A stretch of 64,000 bases of DNA from Neohoeflea coraliihabitans (GTDB lineage Bacteria; Pseudomonadota; Alphaproteobacteria; Rhizobiales; Rhizobiaceae): contig NZ_JAHWQX010000001.1 of assembly GCF_019334345.1 (NCBI RefSeq), positions 558,001 through 622,000 on the forward strand, given 5' to 3'. Positions 37,048-46,936 of the stretch are shown in pieces; the first letter of the stretch is position 1, and each line of letters starts with the position of its first letter. The notes under the pieces are model-generated. The model was not told where the DNA came from. It did no database searches and saw only the letters and a list, made by a program, of their open reading frames with translations. Both the position numbers and the translations under genes were made by a program.

Positions 37048-37087
37048 TCCGGCGGGGCGGGCAGCCGCCTCGCCGGATCTCTATTTT
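37048..37087. terminator. Terminator between doeD and the acyl-CoA dehydrogenase
   Basis: TCCGGCGGGGCGG (37048-37060) pairs with CCGCCTCGCCGGA (37065-37077) over 13 bp, including one G-U pair, with a GCAG loop. TCTCTATTTT follows on the plus strand. Between two convergent genes; clearest for doeD. Confidence 0.75.
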
Positions 37088-37109
37088 CTGGAACCCTGGC
37101 TCCGGCGTG

Positions 37110-38345
37110 TCAGGGCCGCGCAGACCCGCCGGCATCCCGGTTCGAATATTTGCGCAGTTCCAGCTTGGCGATCTGGTTGCGATGCACCTCGTCCGGACCG
37201 TCCGCAAGCCGCAGGATGCGGGCCGTCGCATAGGCCGATGCCAGGCCGAAATCATTCGACGTGCCGCCGCCGCCATGCACCTGGATCGCCCAGTCGATCA
37301 CCTGGCAGGCCATGTTCGGCACCGCCACCTTGATCATCGCGATATCGGCCTTCGCCACCTTGTTGCCGACCGTGTCCATGCGGTGCGCCGCGTTCAGCGT
37401 CAGAAGCCGCGCCTGCTCGATCATGATGCGCGATTCGGCGATGCGCTCCTGGGTCACCGTCTGCGCCGCCACCGGCTTGCCGAAAGCCACCCGCTCGGAG
37501 GCACGCCGGCACATCTTCTCAAGCGTCCGCTCGGCCAGGCCGATCAGCCGCATGCAATGGTGGATGCGCCCCGGCCCAAGCCGCCCCTGGGCGATCTCGA
37601 AGCCGCGCCCCTCGCCAAGCAGCATGTTCGATTTTGGCACCCGCACATCGCGGAACATCACTTCCGACGCGCGATCGGGCACGCCGTAGAAACCGAAGAC
37701 CGGGATCGATCGCACCACCTCGACGCCGGGCGTATCCTTCGGCACCAGGATCATCGACTGCTGCTTGTGCCGGTCGGGATTGTCCGGATCGGTCTTGCCC
37801 ATGAAGATGATGATCTTGCAGCGCGGATCGGTGGCGCCCGTCGTGTACCATTTATGACCATTGATCACATAATCGTCGCCATCGGCGACGATGCGGCTTT
37901 CGATATTGGTCGCATCGCTCGAGGCCACCGCCGGCTCGGTCATCGCGAAGGAGGAGCGGATCTCGCCGGCCAGAAGCGGCTTGAGCCATTGCTCCTTGTG
38001 CGCTTCGCTGCCGTAGCGCTCGAGCACTTCCATGTTGCCGGTGTCCGGCGCATTGCAGTTGAAGATCTCCGGCGCCATATGCGCCCGCCCCATGATCTCG
38101 CAGAGGGAGGCGTATTCGAGATTGCTCAGCCCGGCGCCGCGCTCGGATTCGGGCAGAAACAGGTTCCACAGCCCGGCTTCCTTCGCCTTCGGCTTCAATT
38201 CCTCGATCACCGGCTGCACGCCCCACGGACCGACCTCCTCGGTCTCCCGGTAAAAGCGCTCTTCATTCGGATAGATATGCTCATCCATAAACGCCTCCAG
38301 GCGTTTTTCGAGATCCTGCACCCGCTGCGATTTCTCGGTAATCAT
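37110..38345 (-). CDS. Acyl-CoA dehydrogenase family protein (ACAD10/11-like)
   Basis: A 411-residue flavoprotein dehydrogenase. [18 protein letters not shown] and [13 protein letters not shown] are FAD/substrate-binding segments; [21 protein letters not shown] and the C-terminal [15 protein letters not shown] are typical of the long-chain ACAD10/11-like group. It likely oxidises an acyl-CoA in a degradative pathway. ATG 38345 is preceded by GAGAAAG; GTG at 38354 would add three residues. Divergent from a FadR-type regulator and probably co-regulated with the thiolase and SDR. Confidence 0.9.
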   Translation of the reverse strand: MITEKSQRVQDLEKRLEAFMDEHIYPNEERFYRETEEVGPWGVQPVIEELKPKAKEAGLWNLFLPESERGAGLSNLEYASLCEIMGRAHMAPEIFNCNAPDTGNMEVLERYGSEAHKEQWLKPLLAGEIRSSFAMTEPAVASSDATNIESRIVADGDDYVINGHKWYTTGATDPRCKIIIFMGKTDPDNPDRHKQQSMILVPKDTPGVEVVRSIPVFGFYGVPDRASEVMFRDVRVPKSNMLLGEGRGFEIAQGRLGPGRIHHCMRLIGLAERTLEKMCRRASERVAFGKPVAAQTVTQERIAESRIMIEQARLLTLNAAHRMDTVGNKVAKADIAMIKVAVPNMACQVIDWAIQVHGGGGTSNDFGLASAYATARILRLADGPDEVHRNQIAKLELRKYSNRDAGGSARP

Positions 38346-38488
38346 CACTGCCACTTTCTCATGTTTGATTTTCCCGGACGATAGGCGGGAACGCAGGCCT
38401 GCGCAAGATCGTCAGACGATTTTGATTGACTTTGAAGGTGCGCGGCCTGTTTTATGGGTCCCGAACGAAGGACCAGCCTCGCTTCGAA

Positions 38489-39266
38489 ATGGCCGCAGAC
38501 AACCGACAGGACGCGCCACGCGTGACCAGGAACTCCGACGACACCAGCGATAAACCGGCTGCCGCCCATCGCCCGGCGGCAGGCCAAGGCGGGCGCAGTT
38601 CCTCGCTGCAGATCGTGCGCGACGTCGTGCGCGGTCTCTATGAGGGCCGCTATGTCCCCGGCCAGCGCCTGGTCGAGCCGGATCTGATGCGCCGCTACAA
38701 GGTCAGCCGCCCGACGGTGCGCGAAGCGCTGACCCGGCTCGCCGCCGAGGGGGTGGCGACCGTCCTGCCGCATCGCGGCGCCCAGATCCGCCAGCTCACC
38801 CGCCGCGACGCCGGCAACATTCTTGCCATTCTCGAAGTCACCATCGGCCTTGCCGCCCGACTTGCCGCCGAACGGATCGACGCGCCCGGCGCCGCCGCGC
38901 ATTTCAAGACCGCCTATGCGGAGCTGGCCGCTTTTGCCGGCGAGCGCGACTCCTATGATCTGGTCCGCGCCCGCAATCGCTTCTATCGCGCCATCACCCG
39001 CATCGGCGGCAATGCCGATCTCGAACGCCTGCTCTCTAGCTTCCAGGTCCATCTGATCCGCGCCAATCTGCATCAGCCGCCAGCCCAGCGCTTTGCCGAT
39101 TATGCCGCCATCGCCGACGCCATTCTTGGCGGCCGCCCCCGGATTGCCGAGGAGGCGGCGCGCGACCATATCCGCCATCTTGCCACCGCCGTGGCCGACG
39201 CGCCCGACGATCTTTTCGCGCCCGCCGACGATCGCCCGCCCGCGTTCAACACCGAGGATTTCGACC

Positions 39267-39274
<8 letters not shown>
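38489..39274 (+). CDS. GntR family transcriptional regulator (FadR/FCD subfamily)
   Basis: About 261 residues: a disordered N-terminus (about 35 residues, charged), a GntR winged helix ([32 protein letters not shown]) and a C-terminal all-helical FCD domain. It is divergent from the acyl-CoA dehydrogenase and overlaps the thiolase start by 8 bp, so it probably regulates both units. The frame is open further upstream only through a TTG, which I reject; ATG 38489 lacks a strong ribosome site, so the start is uncertain. Confidence 0.85.
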
Positions 39275-40472
<1,198 letters not shown>

Positions 40473-40507
40473 TAGAGCACTCCGCCAGCAATCCGGGAGA
40501 ATGACAA

Positions 40508-41290
40508 ATGCAGATTGAAGGCAGGATCGCCGTCGTCACCGGCGGTGCCAGCGGCATCGGCAAGGCGCTGTGTCATGCTTTGGCCGAGGCCGGCGCCGGC
40601 AGGATCATCGTCGCCGATCTCGACGCCGCCGGCGCAAACACCGTCGCATCGGCCATCGGTGGCGAGGCGGTGACCTGCGATGTCTCCGAGCCGAGCGATC
40701 TCGCCGCGCTGATCGATGACGTCGAGGCGCGCTTCGGCCCGATCGACCTGTTCTGTTCCAATGCCGGCATCGCCACCGGCTTCGACCCGACTTTTGCCAA
40801 TGCCGCCGGCGCAGCGCCGCACGTCTGGCAAAAGGCCTGGGCCGTCAATGTCATGGCGCATGTCGAGGCGGCCCGCCATCTCATCCCGCGCATGCGGGCG
40901 CGCAATACGGGCTATTTCCTCAACACCGTCTCGGCGGCGGGGCTGCTCTCGCAGGTCGGCAGCGCCGTCTATGCCACCACCAAACATGCCGCCATCGGCT
41001 TTGCCGAGAATCTCGCACTGACCCACCGCGATGACGGCATCAGGGTATCGGTGCTGTGCCCGCAGGGCGTCGATACGCCGATGCTCAGCGCGCTCCCGGA
41101 AGGGCCGCAATCGGGCGATGGCGTGCTCAGCGCCGGGGATGTGGCGCGCGTCGCCCTTGACGGCGTGCGCGACGAACGCTTCCTCATCCTGCCGCACCCG
41201 CAGGTGGGCGGTTACATGCGCGCCAAGATCGACAATTATGACCGCTGGATCGCCGGCATGGCCAAATTGCAGCGGGCGATGAAGGGCTGA
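40508..41290 (+). CDS. SDR family NAD(P)-dependent oxidoreductase
   Basis: A 260-residue short-chain dehydrogenase. The cofactor loop [10 protein letters not shown] is at residues 11-20, NAG appears in CSNAGIA, the catalytic Ser in [10 protein letters not shown] and YATTK supplies the Tyr and Lys. The insert [19 protein letters not shown] and the C-terminal [21 protein letters not shown] are seen in 3-hydroxyacyl-CoA or alcohol dehydrogenase-like SDRs. Last gene of the GntR-thiolase-SDR unit; it may supply the 3-oxoacyl substrate for the thiolase. Confidence 0.88.
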   Translation: MQIEGRIAVVTGGASGIGKALCHALAEAGAGRIIVADLDAAGANTVASAIGGEAVTCDVSEPSDLAALIDDVEARFGPIDLFCSNAGIATGFDPTFANAAGAAPHVWQKAWAVNVMAHVEAARHLIPRMRARNTGYFLNTVSAAGLLSQVGSAVYATTKHAAIGFAENLALTHRDDGIRVSVLCPQGVDTPMLSALPEGPQSGDGVLSAGDVARVALDGVRDERFLILPHPQVGGYMRAKIDNYDRWIAGMAKLQRAMKG

Positions 41291-41604
41291 GGCTCCCGAT
41301 CCCACCCGCACGCCACCGCCGACACGTGCCTTCACCGCCCGGCAATCGCCCGAGCTGAAGCAGTAGCGATTTTCACGCACTGTTGCAGGATTGTCACGGG
41401 GATAATTTCAAGCTCCATGCAAGCTGAACCTGTTGATTGCGCGACGGATAATCTGCTCTGCCCTCCGCTTCACGCGCCCGCCCCCACAGCGCCGAACGGA
41501 TACATGAGCCCCCGGCCCTCTACCCGGCGACGAAGCCACTTCCCGGGAAACGTCGGGCGCGCTATGATCACTGACGGGGCACCACCTTCAGCTTTATGGG
41601 TCGT
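41291..41604. other. Intergenic region before the outer-membrane protein
   Basis: A 314-base gap without a convincing gene. The only plus-strand frame of note (41417-41608) has no ribosome site and no recognisable sequence. It presumably contains the promoter of the outer-membrane protein; AT-richer sequence around 41390-41415 is a possible site, but no clear box pair was found. Confidence 0.5.
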
Positions 41605-42318
41605 ATGATGAAGCAGATTTTGATGGGCCTCCTAGTCAGCGTGCCGCTGACCCTCCCGGTCTACGCGGCGGATGATCTGGCTTACGAGGTCGAGCCAAGC
41701 TACAATTGGACCGGGTTTTATGCAGGTTTCGCCGCCGGCTACGGCTGGGGCGACGCGCGGGCCGAGGATGTCGATGGCTACAACGGTGACCTGCCTTTCA
41801 GCTATGACGTCGACGGTTTTGTCGGCAATTTCTATGCCGGCTACAATCACCAGTTCGCCAATGGCTTCCTTCTCGGCGCCGAGGTCGAACTCGGCTATCT
41901 CGGCATTGAGGGTGGACGCCAGTCTCCCGTAACGGTGGCTTCCGGAGCGCCGGCCGATGACAGTTTCTACTCCACCGATGGCGGGGTGTATGGCGCTCTT
42001 TTCGCGCGTGTTGGCTACACATTCGACCGCGTTCTCCTTTACGCCAAGGGGGGCGTGATCGCGGCGGATATCGACCAGGGATTCCGCGACACGGACGCGA
42101 CAGTATTGGGAGGCCTTATCGACCCCACAGAAGACAATGTCGATATCGGACTTGCGATCGGCGGCGGTTTGGAATTTGCCGTTACACCGTCGATTATCGC
42201 GCGTCTGGAAGGACAATACGTCGATTTCGGAACGACGGAGGCAATCGGAGACGGCTTCCGGTTCCGTCAGGATCTGGACTTTGCCGTCGTCAAAGCCGGA
42301 ATCGCCATAAAGTTCTGA
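41605..42318 (+). CDS. Outer-membrane beta-barrel protein (Omp25/Omp31-like)
   Basis: A 237-residue porin-like protein with a signal peptide (MMKQILMGLLVSVPLTLPVYAAD), then alternating hydrophobic strands of an eight-stranded barrel: NWTGFYAGFAAGYGWG, FVGNFYAGYNHQFANGFLLGAEVEL, LFARVGYTFDRVLLYAKGG, ARLEGQYVDFG. The terminal Phe (KAGIAIKF) is the BAM recognition signal. The NWTGFY start is the hallmark of the rhizobial/Brucella Omp25-Omp31 family. Short for the family, which supports a simple eight-stranded barrel. Confidence 0.85.
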   Translation: MMKQILMGLLVSVPLTLPVYAADDLAYEVEPSYNWTGFYAGFAAGYGWGDARAEDVDGYNGDLPFSYDVDGFVGNFYAGYNHQFANGFLLGAEVELGYLGIEGGRQSPVTVASGAPADDSFYSTDGGVYGALFARVGYTFDRVLLYAKGGVIAADIDQGFRDTDATVLGGLIDPTEDNVDIGLAIGGGLEFAVTPSIIARLEGQYVDFGTTEAIGDGFRFRQDLDFAVVKAGIAIKF

Positions 42319-42345
42319 GCGACTGGTCCGCGCCAACACACCAAG

Positions 42346-42375
42346 GCGGCCGTTGAGGCTCTCCCTGACGGCCGC
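42346..42375 (+). terminator. Stem-loop after the outer-membrane protein
   Basis: GCGGCCGT (42346-42353) pairs perfectly with ACGGCCGC (42368-42375) across a 14-base loop, 27 bases after the stop. No T-run follows, so it may be an mRNA-protecting hairpin or a weak terminator. Confidence 0.4.
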
Positions 42376-42436
42376 AACTGTGCTGACGGCGCGCTCGGCG
42401 CCGAACGCGGTCGCACGCCTTCGCTATCATGCGCCG

Positions 42437-42736
42437 TCATGCGCCGTTCCCGTTTTCCGGTCGCACGACCCGCCCGCGCTGCACCAATGCGCGCCGCACC
42501 CGCCGCCATTTCCCCTGTTCCGACGGCGCGCAGCGCTGCCAGGCCAGATGCTCCTCGATGAACGCCATCTCGGCCGCCTCGGCGCCGTACTGCGCCACAA
42601 GCTCCTTGGCCACCCGCGCAATGTCCCGCCGCGATAACAACAGCGGCACCACATGAAACCGCCACGCCGCCCGCCCGACGACGATCAGCACCAGGCCGCC
42701 GAAGATCAGGAACGGGAGGAAGGGAGAGGAGGGCAT
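42437..42736 (-). CDS. Conserved small membrane-anchored protein of unknown function
   Basis: A 99-residue protein: one N-terminal transmembrane helix (FLPFLIFGGLVLIVVGRAAW) followed by a basic cytoplasmic tail with LLSRRDIARVAKELVAQYG, FIEEHLAWQR and EQGKWRRVRRAL. From memory, small rhizobial proteins with a similar EEH...AW...EQGKWRRVRR pattern exist; no function is known. ATG 42736 is the best start, though its ribosome site is weak. Confidence 0.6.
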   Translation of the reverse strand: MPSSPFLPFLIFGGLVLIVVGRAAWRFHVVPLLLSRRDIARVAKELVAQYGAEAAEMAFIEEHLAWQRCAPSEQGKWRRVRRALVQRGRVVRPENGNGA

Positions 42737-42823
42737 GCCGACATAAACCACAGGGAAAGTTCATTTTGATAGGAACGCATCCTACATGGACACGGTCAGC
42801 CTGTCAGGAACATTTTGTACGGG

Positions 42824-43153
42824 ATGGACGTGTTTGCAAAAAACCTCAGACGACGGGCGCAGGAGCTTGGCCTCGCCAATGCCGAGGTCGCCCGCCGTGC
42901 CGGTCTGAGCGAACGCCGCTACGCTCACTATGTCAGCGGTCGCAATGAACCGGACCTTGCCATGCTGCTGCGCATTGCCGAGGTTCTGCAATCGACCCCG
43001 AACGACCTTCTCAGCGCCACCGCCGCTGCTGCGAGCGATCCACGCACAACGCTGCTCGATCGCCTCAACTCCGCCGCCACGTTGATGACCGACAGTGATC
43101 TGCAGGCCGCGATTGCACAAGCTGAAGCAGTGGTTCGGCTACGGCGCCGCTGA
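42824..43153 (+). CDS. XRE family helix-turn-helix regulator
   Basis: A 109-residue protein with a Cro/CI-type helix-turn-helix (about residues 4-60: LRRRAQELGLANAEVARRAGLSERRYAHYVSGRNEPDLAMLLRIAEVL) and a C-terminal helical tail of about 45 residues. No protease or metal site is seen, so it is a simple DNA-binding regulator. AGGAA lies upstream. Its targets are unknown; neighbours are unrelated small genes. Confidence 0.82.
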   Translation: MDVFAKNLRRRAQELGLANAEVARRAGLSERRYAHYVSGRNEPDLAMLLRIAEVLQSTPNDLLSATAAAASDPRTTLLDRLNSAATLMTDSDLQAAIAQAEAVVRLRRR

Positions 43154-43234
43154 ACGCCCGGTTCTGCGAGCACGCACACCCCGCACCCGCGGCTTCTCTT
43201 CCAACTCATTTATTTTGCAAACACGACTTCATAG

Positions 43235-43588
43235 TCACCGCACACAGGCGAAGGTCGACAACTGGCCAGCATTCACTGCGAGTGCGTGTTCCTTGTGCCT
43301 GCGCTCCTCCTCAAAACGCTGGATATTCGGCTCGATCCGGCGCATTTCAGTCTCGAGCGCCGTTATCTGCTGTCGGACTAGGGCGAGTTCCACCTCTAGC
43401 CCGCCAGTTGAAAGACCGGCAACTGACCCAAAAGACCGGCCTATGGCGCTGACGGCCAGCCCGGCCGCATTGCGCTGCCGCAACGTCTTCTCCTTCGATC
43501 GAAGCGCGCTCAGACGCCGGCGCATTTGCGCAAGCGCAGAACGTCTTCGGTGGACCGCAGCGCTCGCCTCCTTCACATCGGCCTGCAA
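43235..43588 (-). CDS. Hypothetical coiled-coil protein
   Basis: A 117-residue frame with two predicted coiled-coil helices (residues 1-38, rich in Arg/Ala/Leu/Lys; and 66-105, VELALVRQQITALETEMRRIEPN) around a Gly/Ser-rich hinge (GRSFGSVAGLSTGGLE) that could form a hairpin. The heptad-like spacing of Leu/Ile/Ala favours a real protein, but there is no strong ribosome site and no family is recognised. If not real, the whole stretch 43154-43700 is non-coding. Confidence 0.42.
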   Translation of the reverse strand: MQADVKEASAAVHRRRSALAQMRRRLSALRSKEKTLRQRNAAGLAVSAIGRSFGSVAGLSTGGLEVELALVRQQITALETEMRRIEPNIQRFEEERRHKEHALAVNAGQLSTFACVR

Positions 43589-43700
43589 TTGACGATCGAT
43601 CTGCCTCAGACTCCGACATCTCTGCGCATCTTTTTCTCTTAGAATTCCAGCATCTCCGCACTATGATCAGAGTTGTCAGAATAAACTGGCGGAGAAGGCA

Positions 43701-45260
43701 GTGGATAAACTTGCAGAAAGCTTGGTTTTTTCTTATGCAAGCCTCGCCCGTACGTTGCGTTTGAGCGGCTGCCGGCACCGGCAGTTGAAGAACTTGTTGT
43801 CCGTGCTTCCTCTCGCATGTCTGATGCTGATCAGCTGCCTGCTCGCTCCGGTAGCGGCGGACGCACAGCACCTCGCCTCGCTACGCGCCGAAATTCCGGC
43901 CCTGGCGCCGGAGCCGGACTGGTCGTTCAGCACGCACCCCGTCACGCCGCCCCCGCTCCCAATGCCATTCGAGATCGCGCTCCTCAATCGGCTGCCCTTC
44001 GCGGAGATCATTCGCCTCGACATCTTTACCGCCGCGCTGCGGACCGGGTTTCATGCCTATGAGCGGCGCTTCCCGAATTTTGCGGCAAGCGGCACGGCCG
44101 AGACGCGTTTTCGCGCCTACAAGCGCCATCTGGCAGCGCGGGACAATGCCGTCATGAGTCTTTCTGTCGGCTACGGCCTCCGTGACGCTCTCGAACGCGC
44201 CGGCACGGCCCTCGGGCGGTCGGATCTTTCCTATTGCGGCTTCTTTTCCCGGCCTCCCGCAGACGCAAAGGAACGCCGCTTCACCACCCTTCTCGAAGAG
44301 CTGGTCAGCTATGCGCGCCTCGGCCTGACGCAGGCCGTCATCGAACTCTATTTCCAGGGTGAAGCGCAAAGCGCGGTGCGGCTGAACAGCGATGTGCGCC
44401 ATGCGCTGCGGACGGCCATGCAGCGCGCCGGGATCTACGCCCTCGACTGGGATTTTCAGCGCCGGCAGCCCGATCCCGCGGCCGCACCGCCGGCCTTTCC
44501 TGACGCTCCGGTCAGGGACGGATCCCTGGACGCGGCGCTGCGCACCACTGCGCCCTGCCCCTTGCCGCTTGTGCGCGACGCCCGCCTTGGCGGCTGGTCC
44601 TTCACCCTCGCCCCGCATCCCTTTTTCCATGAAATGACGGTGGCGGAGGCTGCAGCGACCCGGATGAGCGAAAACGCATCGTTTGCCGAAATGCTGCAAA
44701 CCCAGTTCGCCATTTACCATGCGCGGTACCCGGAATTTGCGGCGACCGCCTCACAGTCAACCCGCCTTGCGGCATGGAAGGAGCATATCGTCGGTACGGA
44801 AAATCCGGTAGCAGACGGGGTAATCCTGCAGCTCCTGTTCTACGATCTGCTCGACGCGCTGGGCCACCAGGACGGCGAGGCCGTTCTGTTTTGCGGTGGG
44901 CCCGCCGAGCCGCCGCAAACCCCTGCGGAACGGCGCCTCGTCGCGGGCATGGATGAACTGCTCGGCTATGCCCGCCGCGGTTCGACCCGAGCCATGTTCT
45001 ATCTTCCTATTCTCGGCAACCGGCAGCCCCCTCTCATGCTCAATGCCGATGTCGCGTATTTCCTGCGCGCCGTCGAGAACCGTCACGGATCGCCGGTCGG
45101 CGCGGCGCGGCGCCCGCTGCCCCTCCAGGATGAAAACCTCGCCGGCCTGGCACGGCAGATCACCCCGCAGCGGCGGTGCGCGCTCGACGCCGCGGTCGCG
45201 CGCCTTGATTTCGAGGCGGTTTTGCGCAGCTCGGCCCCCTGCCCTACTCGATCTCCGTGA
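43701..45260 (+). CDS. Exported protein of unknown function with two internal repeats
   Basis: A 519-residue protein unlike any family I recognise. A hydrophobic signal segment (about residues 31-55, ending VAADAQ) suggests export. The remainder is two divergent copies of a unit of about 190 residues: 99-287 and 327-515. Aligned blocks include ERRFPNFAASGTAETRFRAY with HARYPEFAATASQSTRLAAW, LSYCGFFSRPPADAKERRF with VLFCGGPAEPPQTPAERRL, EELVSYARLG with DELLGYARRG, and LDAALRTTAPCP with FEAVLRSSAPCP. Cys179/Cys398 and Cys286/Cys514 are equivalent and might form disulfides. No catalytic motif is seen. Its 3' end overlaps the convergent hydrolase gene by 17 bp. Possible start codons further in exist, but the N-terminus before residue 30 is basic. 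Confidence 0.75.
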   Translation: MDKLAESLVFSYASLARTLRLSGCRHRQLKNLLSVLPLACLMLISCLLAPVAADAQHLASLRAEIPALAPEPDWSFSTHPVTPPPLPMPFEIALLNRLPFAEIIRLDIFTAALRTGFHAYERRFPNFAASGTAETRFRAYKRHLAARDNAVMSLSVGYGLRDALERAGTALGRSDLSYCGFFSRPPADAKERRFTTLLEELVSYARLGLTQAVIELYFQGEAQSAVRLNSDVRHALRTAMQRAGIYALDWDFQRRQPDPAAAPPAFPDAPVRDGSLDAALRTTAPCPLPLVRDARLGGWSFTLAPHPFFHEMTVAEAAATRMSENASFAEMLQTQFAIYHARYPEFAATASQSTRLAAWKEHIVGTENPVADGVILQLLFYDLLDALGHQDGEAVLFCGGPAEPPQTPAERRLVAGMDELLGYARRGSTRAMFYLPILGNRQPPLMLNADVAYFLRAVENRHGSPVGAARRPLPLQDENLAGLARQITPQRRCALDAAVARLDFEAVLRSSAPCPTRSP

Positions 45261-46479
45261 CGATCGCCGATGACTGTTCGAGCGTCTTGTGCACCGGGCA
45301 CAGATCGGCGATGCGCTTGAGATCGGCGGCCACCTCGGCGCTGACCGGCCCGTCCACCCTGATGCGCCGCTCGAACCGGTCGATGCGCCCCTCGCGCCCC
45401 TGCTGCTCTTCGCTGCACGCCGCGCAATCCTTTGCATGCACCTTGGCATGGCTGACCTCGACCGACAGGCGCGGCAGATCGAGCTTCTTGCGCTCGCCAT
45501 ACATGCGCAGCGTCATCGACGTGCAGGCGCCGAGCCCGATGGCGAGGAAATCGTAGGGCGTCGGCCCGCTGTCATCGCCGCCAAAGCTTTCTGGCTCATC
45601 GGCAATCAGCCGGTGCCCGCCGACATCCACCCGCTGCTGGAACTTGCCCTGGCCGGTCTCCGTCACCCGCACCGCGCCATCGGGTAAAACGGTGTCCGGC
45701 GTGGCCTGCGGTGCCGCGGCGGCATCGAGATAGCGCGCTGCCCAGCCGGCAATCACATCGGCGGCAAACTGCGCATCGATCGGCCGCGACAAGAGGTGAT
45801 CGGCGCCATCCAGCGAGATGAAGCTTTTCGGATGTTTGGCGGCTAGGAAGATGGCGCTGGCATGATCGATGCCGACGCTGGCGTCCCGTGGCGCATGCAT
45901 GATCAGGAGCGGCTTTTTCAGCTCCGCGATACGCTTTTCCAGCCGCGCCGCGCAGGCATCCTCGACAAATTGCCGCTCGATGGTGAACGGCCGGCCCTCA
46001 AGGCTCACCTCGACGGCGCCGTCGGCGCGGATCGCCGCCAGGTCGGCCTCGAAATTCTCCAGCACATGCGCCACATCCGACGGCGCGCCGATGGTCACCA
46101 CCGCCTTGACGCCATCGATCTCGCCGGCCGCCGCCAGCACCGCCGCGCCGCCCAGCGAGTGGCCGATCAGCAATTCCGGCGCCCCGTGGCTTGCCGCCAG
46201 ATGCGCCGCCGCGCATTTCAGATCTTCGATATTCGAGGAGAAATTGGTCGAGGCGAACTCGCCCTCCGACGCCCCGAGCCCGGTGAAATCGAACCGCATC
46301 AGCGCGATACCCTCGGCGGCAAGCCCCGCGGCGATGCGCTTGACCGCCAGCAGATCCTTCGAGCAGGTGAAGCAATGCGCAAACAGCGCATAGCCGCGCA
46401 CCGGCCCGTCCGGCAGATCGAGCCGTGCCGCCAGTTGCGCCCCCGCATGCCCGTCAAATTGCAGTTTCATGCTGGTCAT
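45244..46479 (-). CDS. Bifunctional alpha/beta hydrolase-OsmC family protein
   Basis: A 411-residue fusion. Residues 1-255 are an alpha/beta hydrolase with nucleophile Ser108 in LLIGHSLGG and catalytic His in GADHLLS; residues 270-411 form an OsmC/Ohr domain with the peroxidatic-type Cys319 in LGACTSMTLRMY and Cys394 in LCPVHKTL. OsmC proteins reduce organic hydroperoxides; the fusion suggests hydrolysis of an ester or thioester coupled to peroxide detoxification (inference). AGGTGA lies very close to ATG 46479, so ATG 46470 is an alternative start. Overlaps the convergent repeat protein gene by 17 bp. Confidence 0.88.
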   Translation of the reverse strand: MTSMKLQFDGHAGAQLAARLDLPDGPVRGYALFAHCFTCSKDLLAVKRIAAGLAAEGIALMRFDFTGLGASEGEFASTNFSSNIEDLKCAAAHLAASHGAPELLIGHSLGGAAVLAAAGEIDGVKAVVTIGAPSDVAHVLENFEADLAAIRADGAVEVSLEGRPFTIERQFVEDACAARLEKRIAELKKPLLIMHAPRDASVGIDHASAIFLAAKHPKSFISLDGADHLLSRPIDAQFAADVIAGWAARYLDAAAAPQATPDTVLPDGAVRVTETGQGKFQQRVDVGGHRLIADEPESFGGDDSGPTPYDFLAIGLGACTSMTLRMYGERKKLDLPRLSVEVSHAKVHAKDCAACSEEQQGREGRIDRFERRIRVDGPVSAEVAADLKRIADLCPVHKTLEQSSAIVTEIE

Positions 46480-46936
46480 GTCACCTCGCTCCGTGTCCGT
46501 TTCGGCCAGCCTGCCGCCGGCCTGTCTTAAGCCGCCACCATGCGCCATCTGCGGGGGCCGGGTCCAGCCGCGCCGCCACGCCTCGCCTTCACGATCTGGC
46601 GAGGCCGGCGGAGTGAAACCCGATACCGGATCGGCTGCGATAGCGCGCTCACCCGCCGCCCGTCTGCCGCCGTCACGAAAAACGGCAGGCCCGGCGCCAT
46701 CTTTCCACGCCGAACCGACCGAACAGCGCTAGGCCTCTTATTGAAAGATTTACTTAATAAACACTGCAATATTATTTACTTGCGTAAGGAAAATTTTTCT
46801 TGCCTAATTTGACTTCACGCCGCCTACTGAAAGCAAAAAATATAGGCAGGCATGATTTATAAATAAAAGATCAGATTCAATAAGAATAAAATAGTATTTC
46901 TGCTCTTTTGAATTCAGAAAAGTACGGGAGAGATTT
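46480..46936. other. Gap with an unusually AT-rich leader
   Basis: A 457-base stretch without a gene. Up to about 46735 it has the local high GC; from about 46740 to 46925 it becomes strongly AT-rich (runs such as TTTATAAATAAAAG), unlike anything else in the window. It ends with the ribosome site GGGAGAG before the binding-protein ATG at 46937. It probably contains a promoter and may mark the left junction of acquired DNA. Confidence 0.6.

Noticed and set aside
38426-38488. Upstream extension of the GntR regulator from a TTG codon
   Set aside because: No ribosome site, no conserved sequence, and it would cover the likely divergent promoter of the acyl-CoA dehydrogenase.
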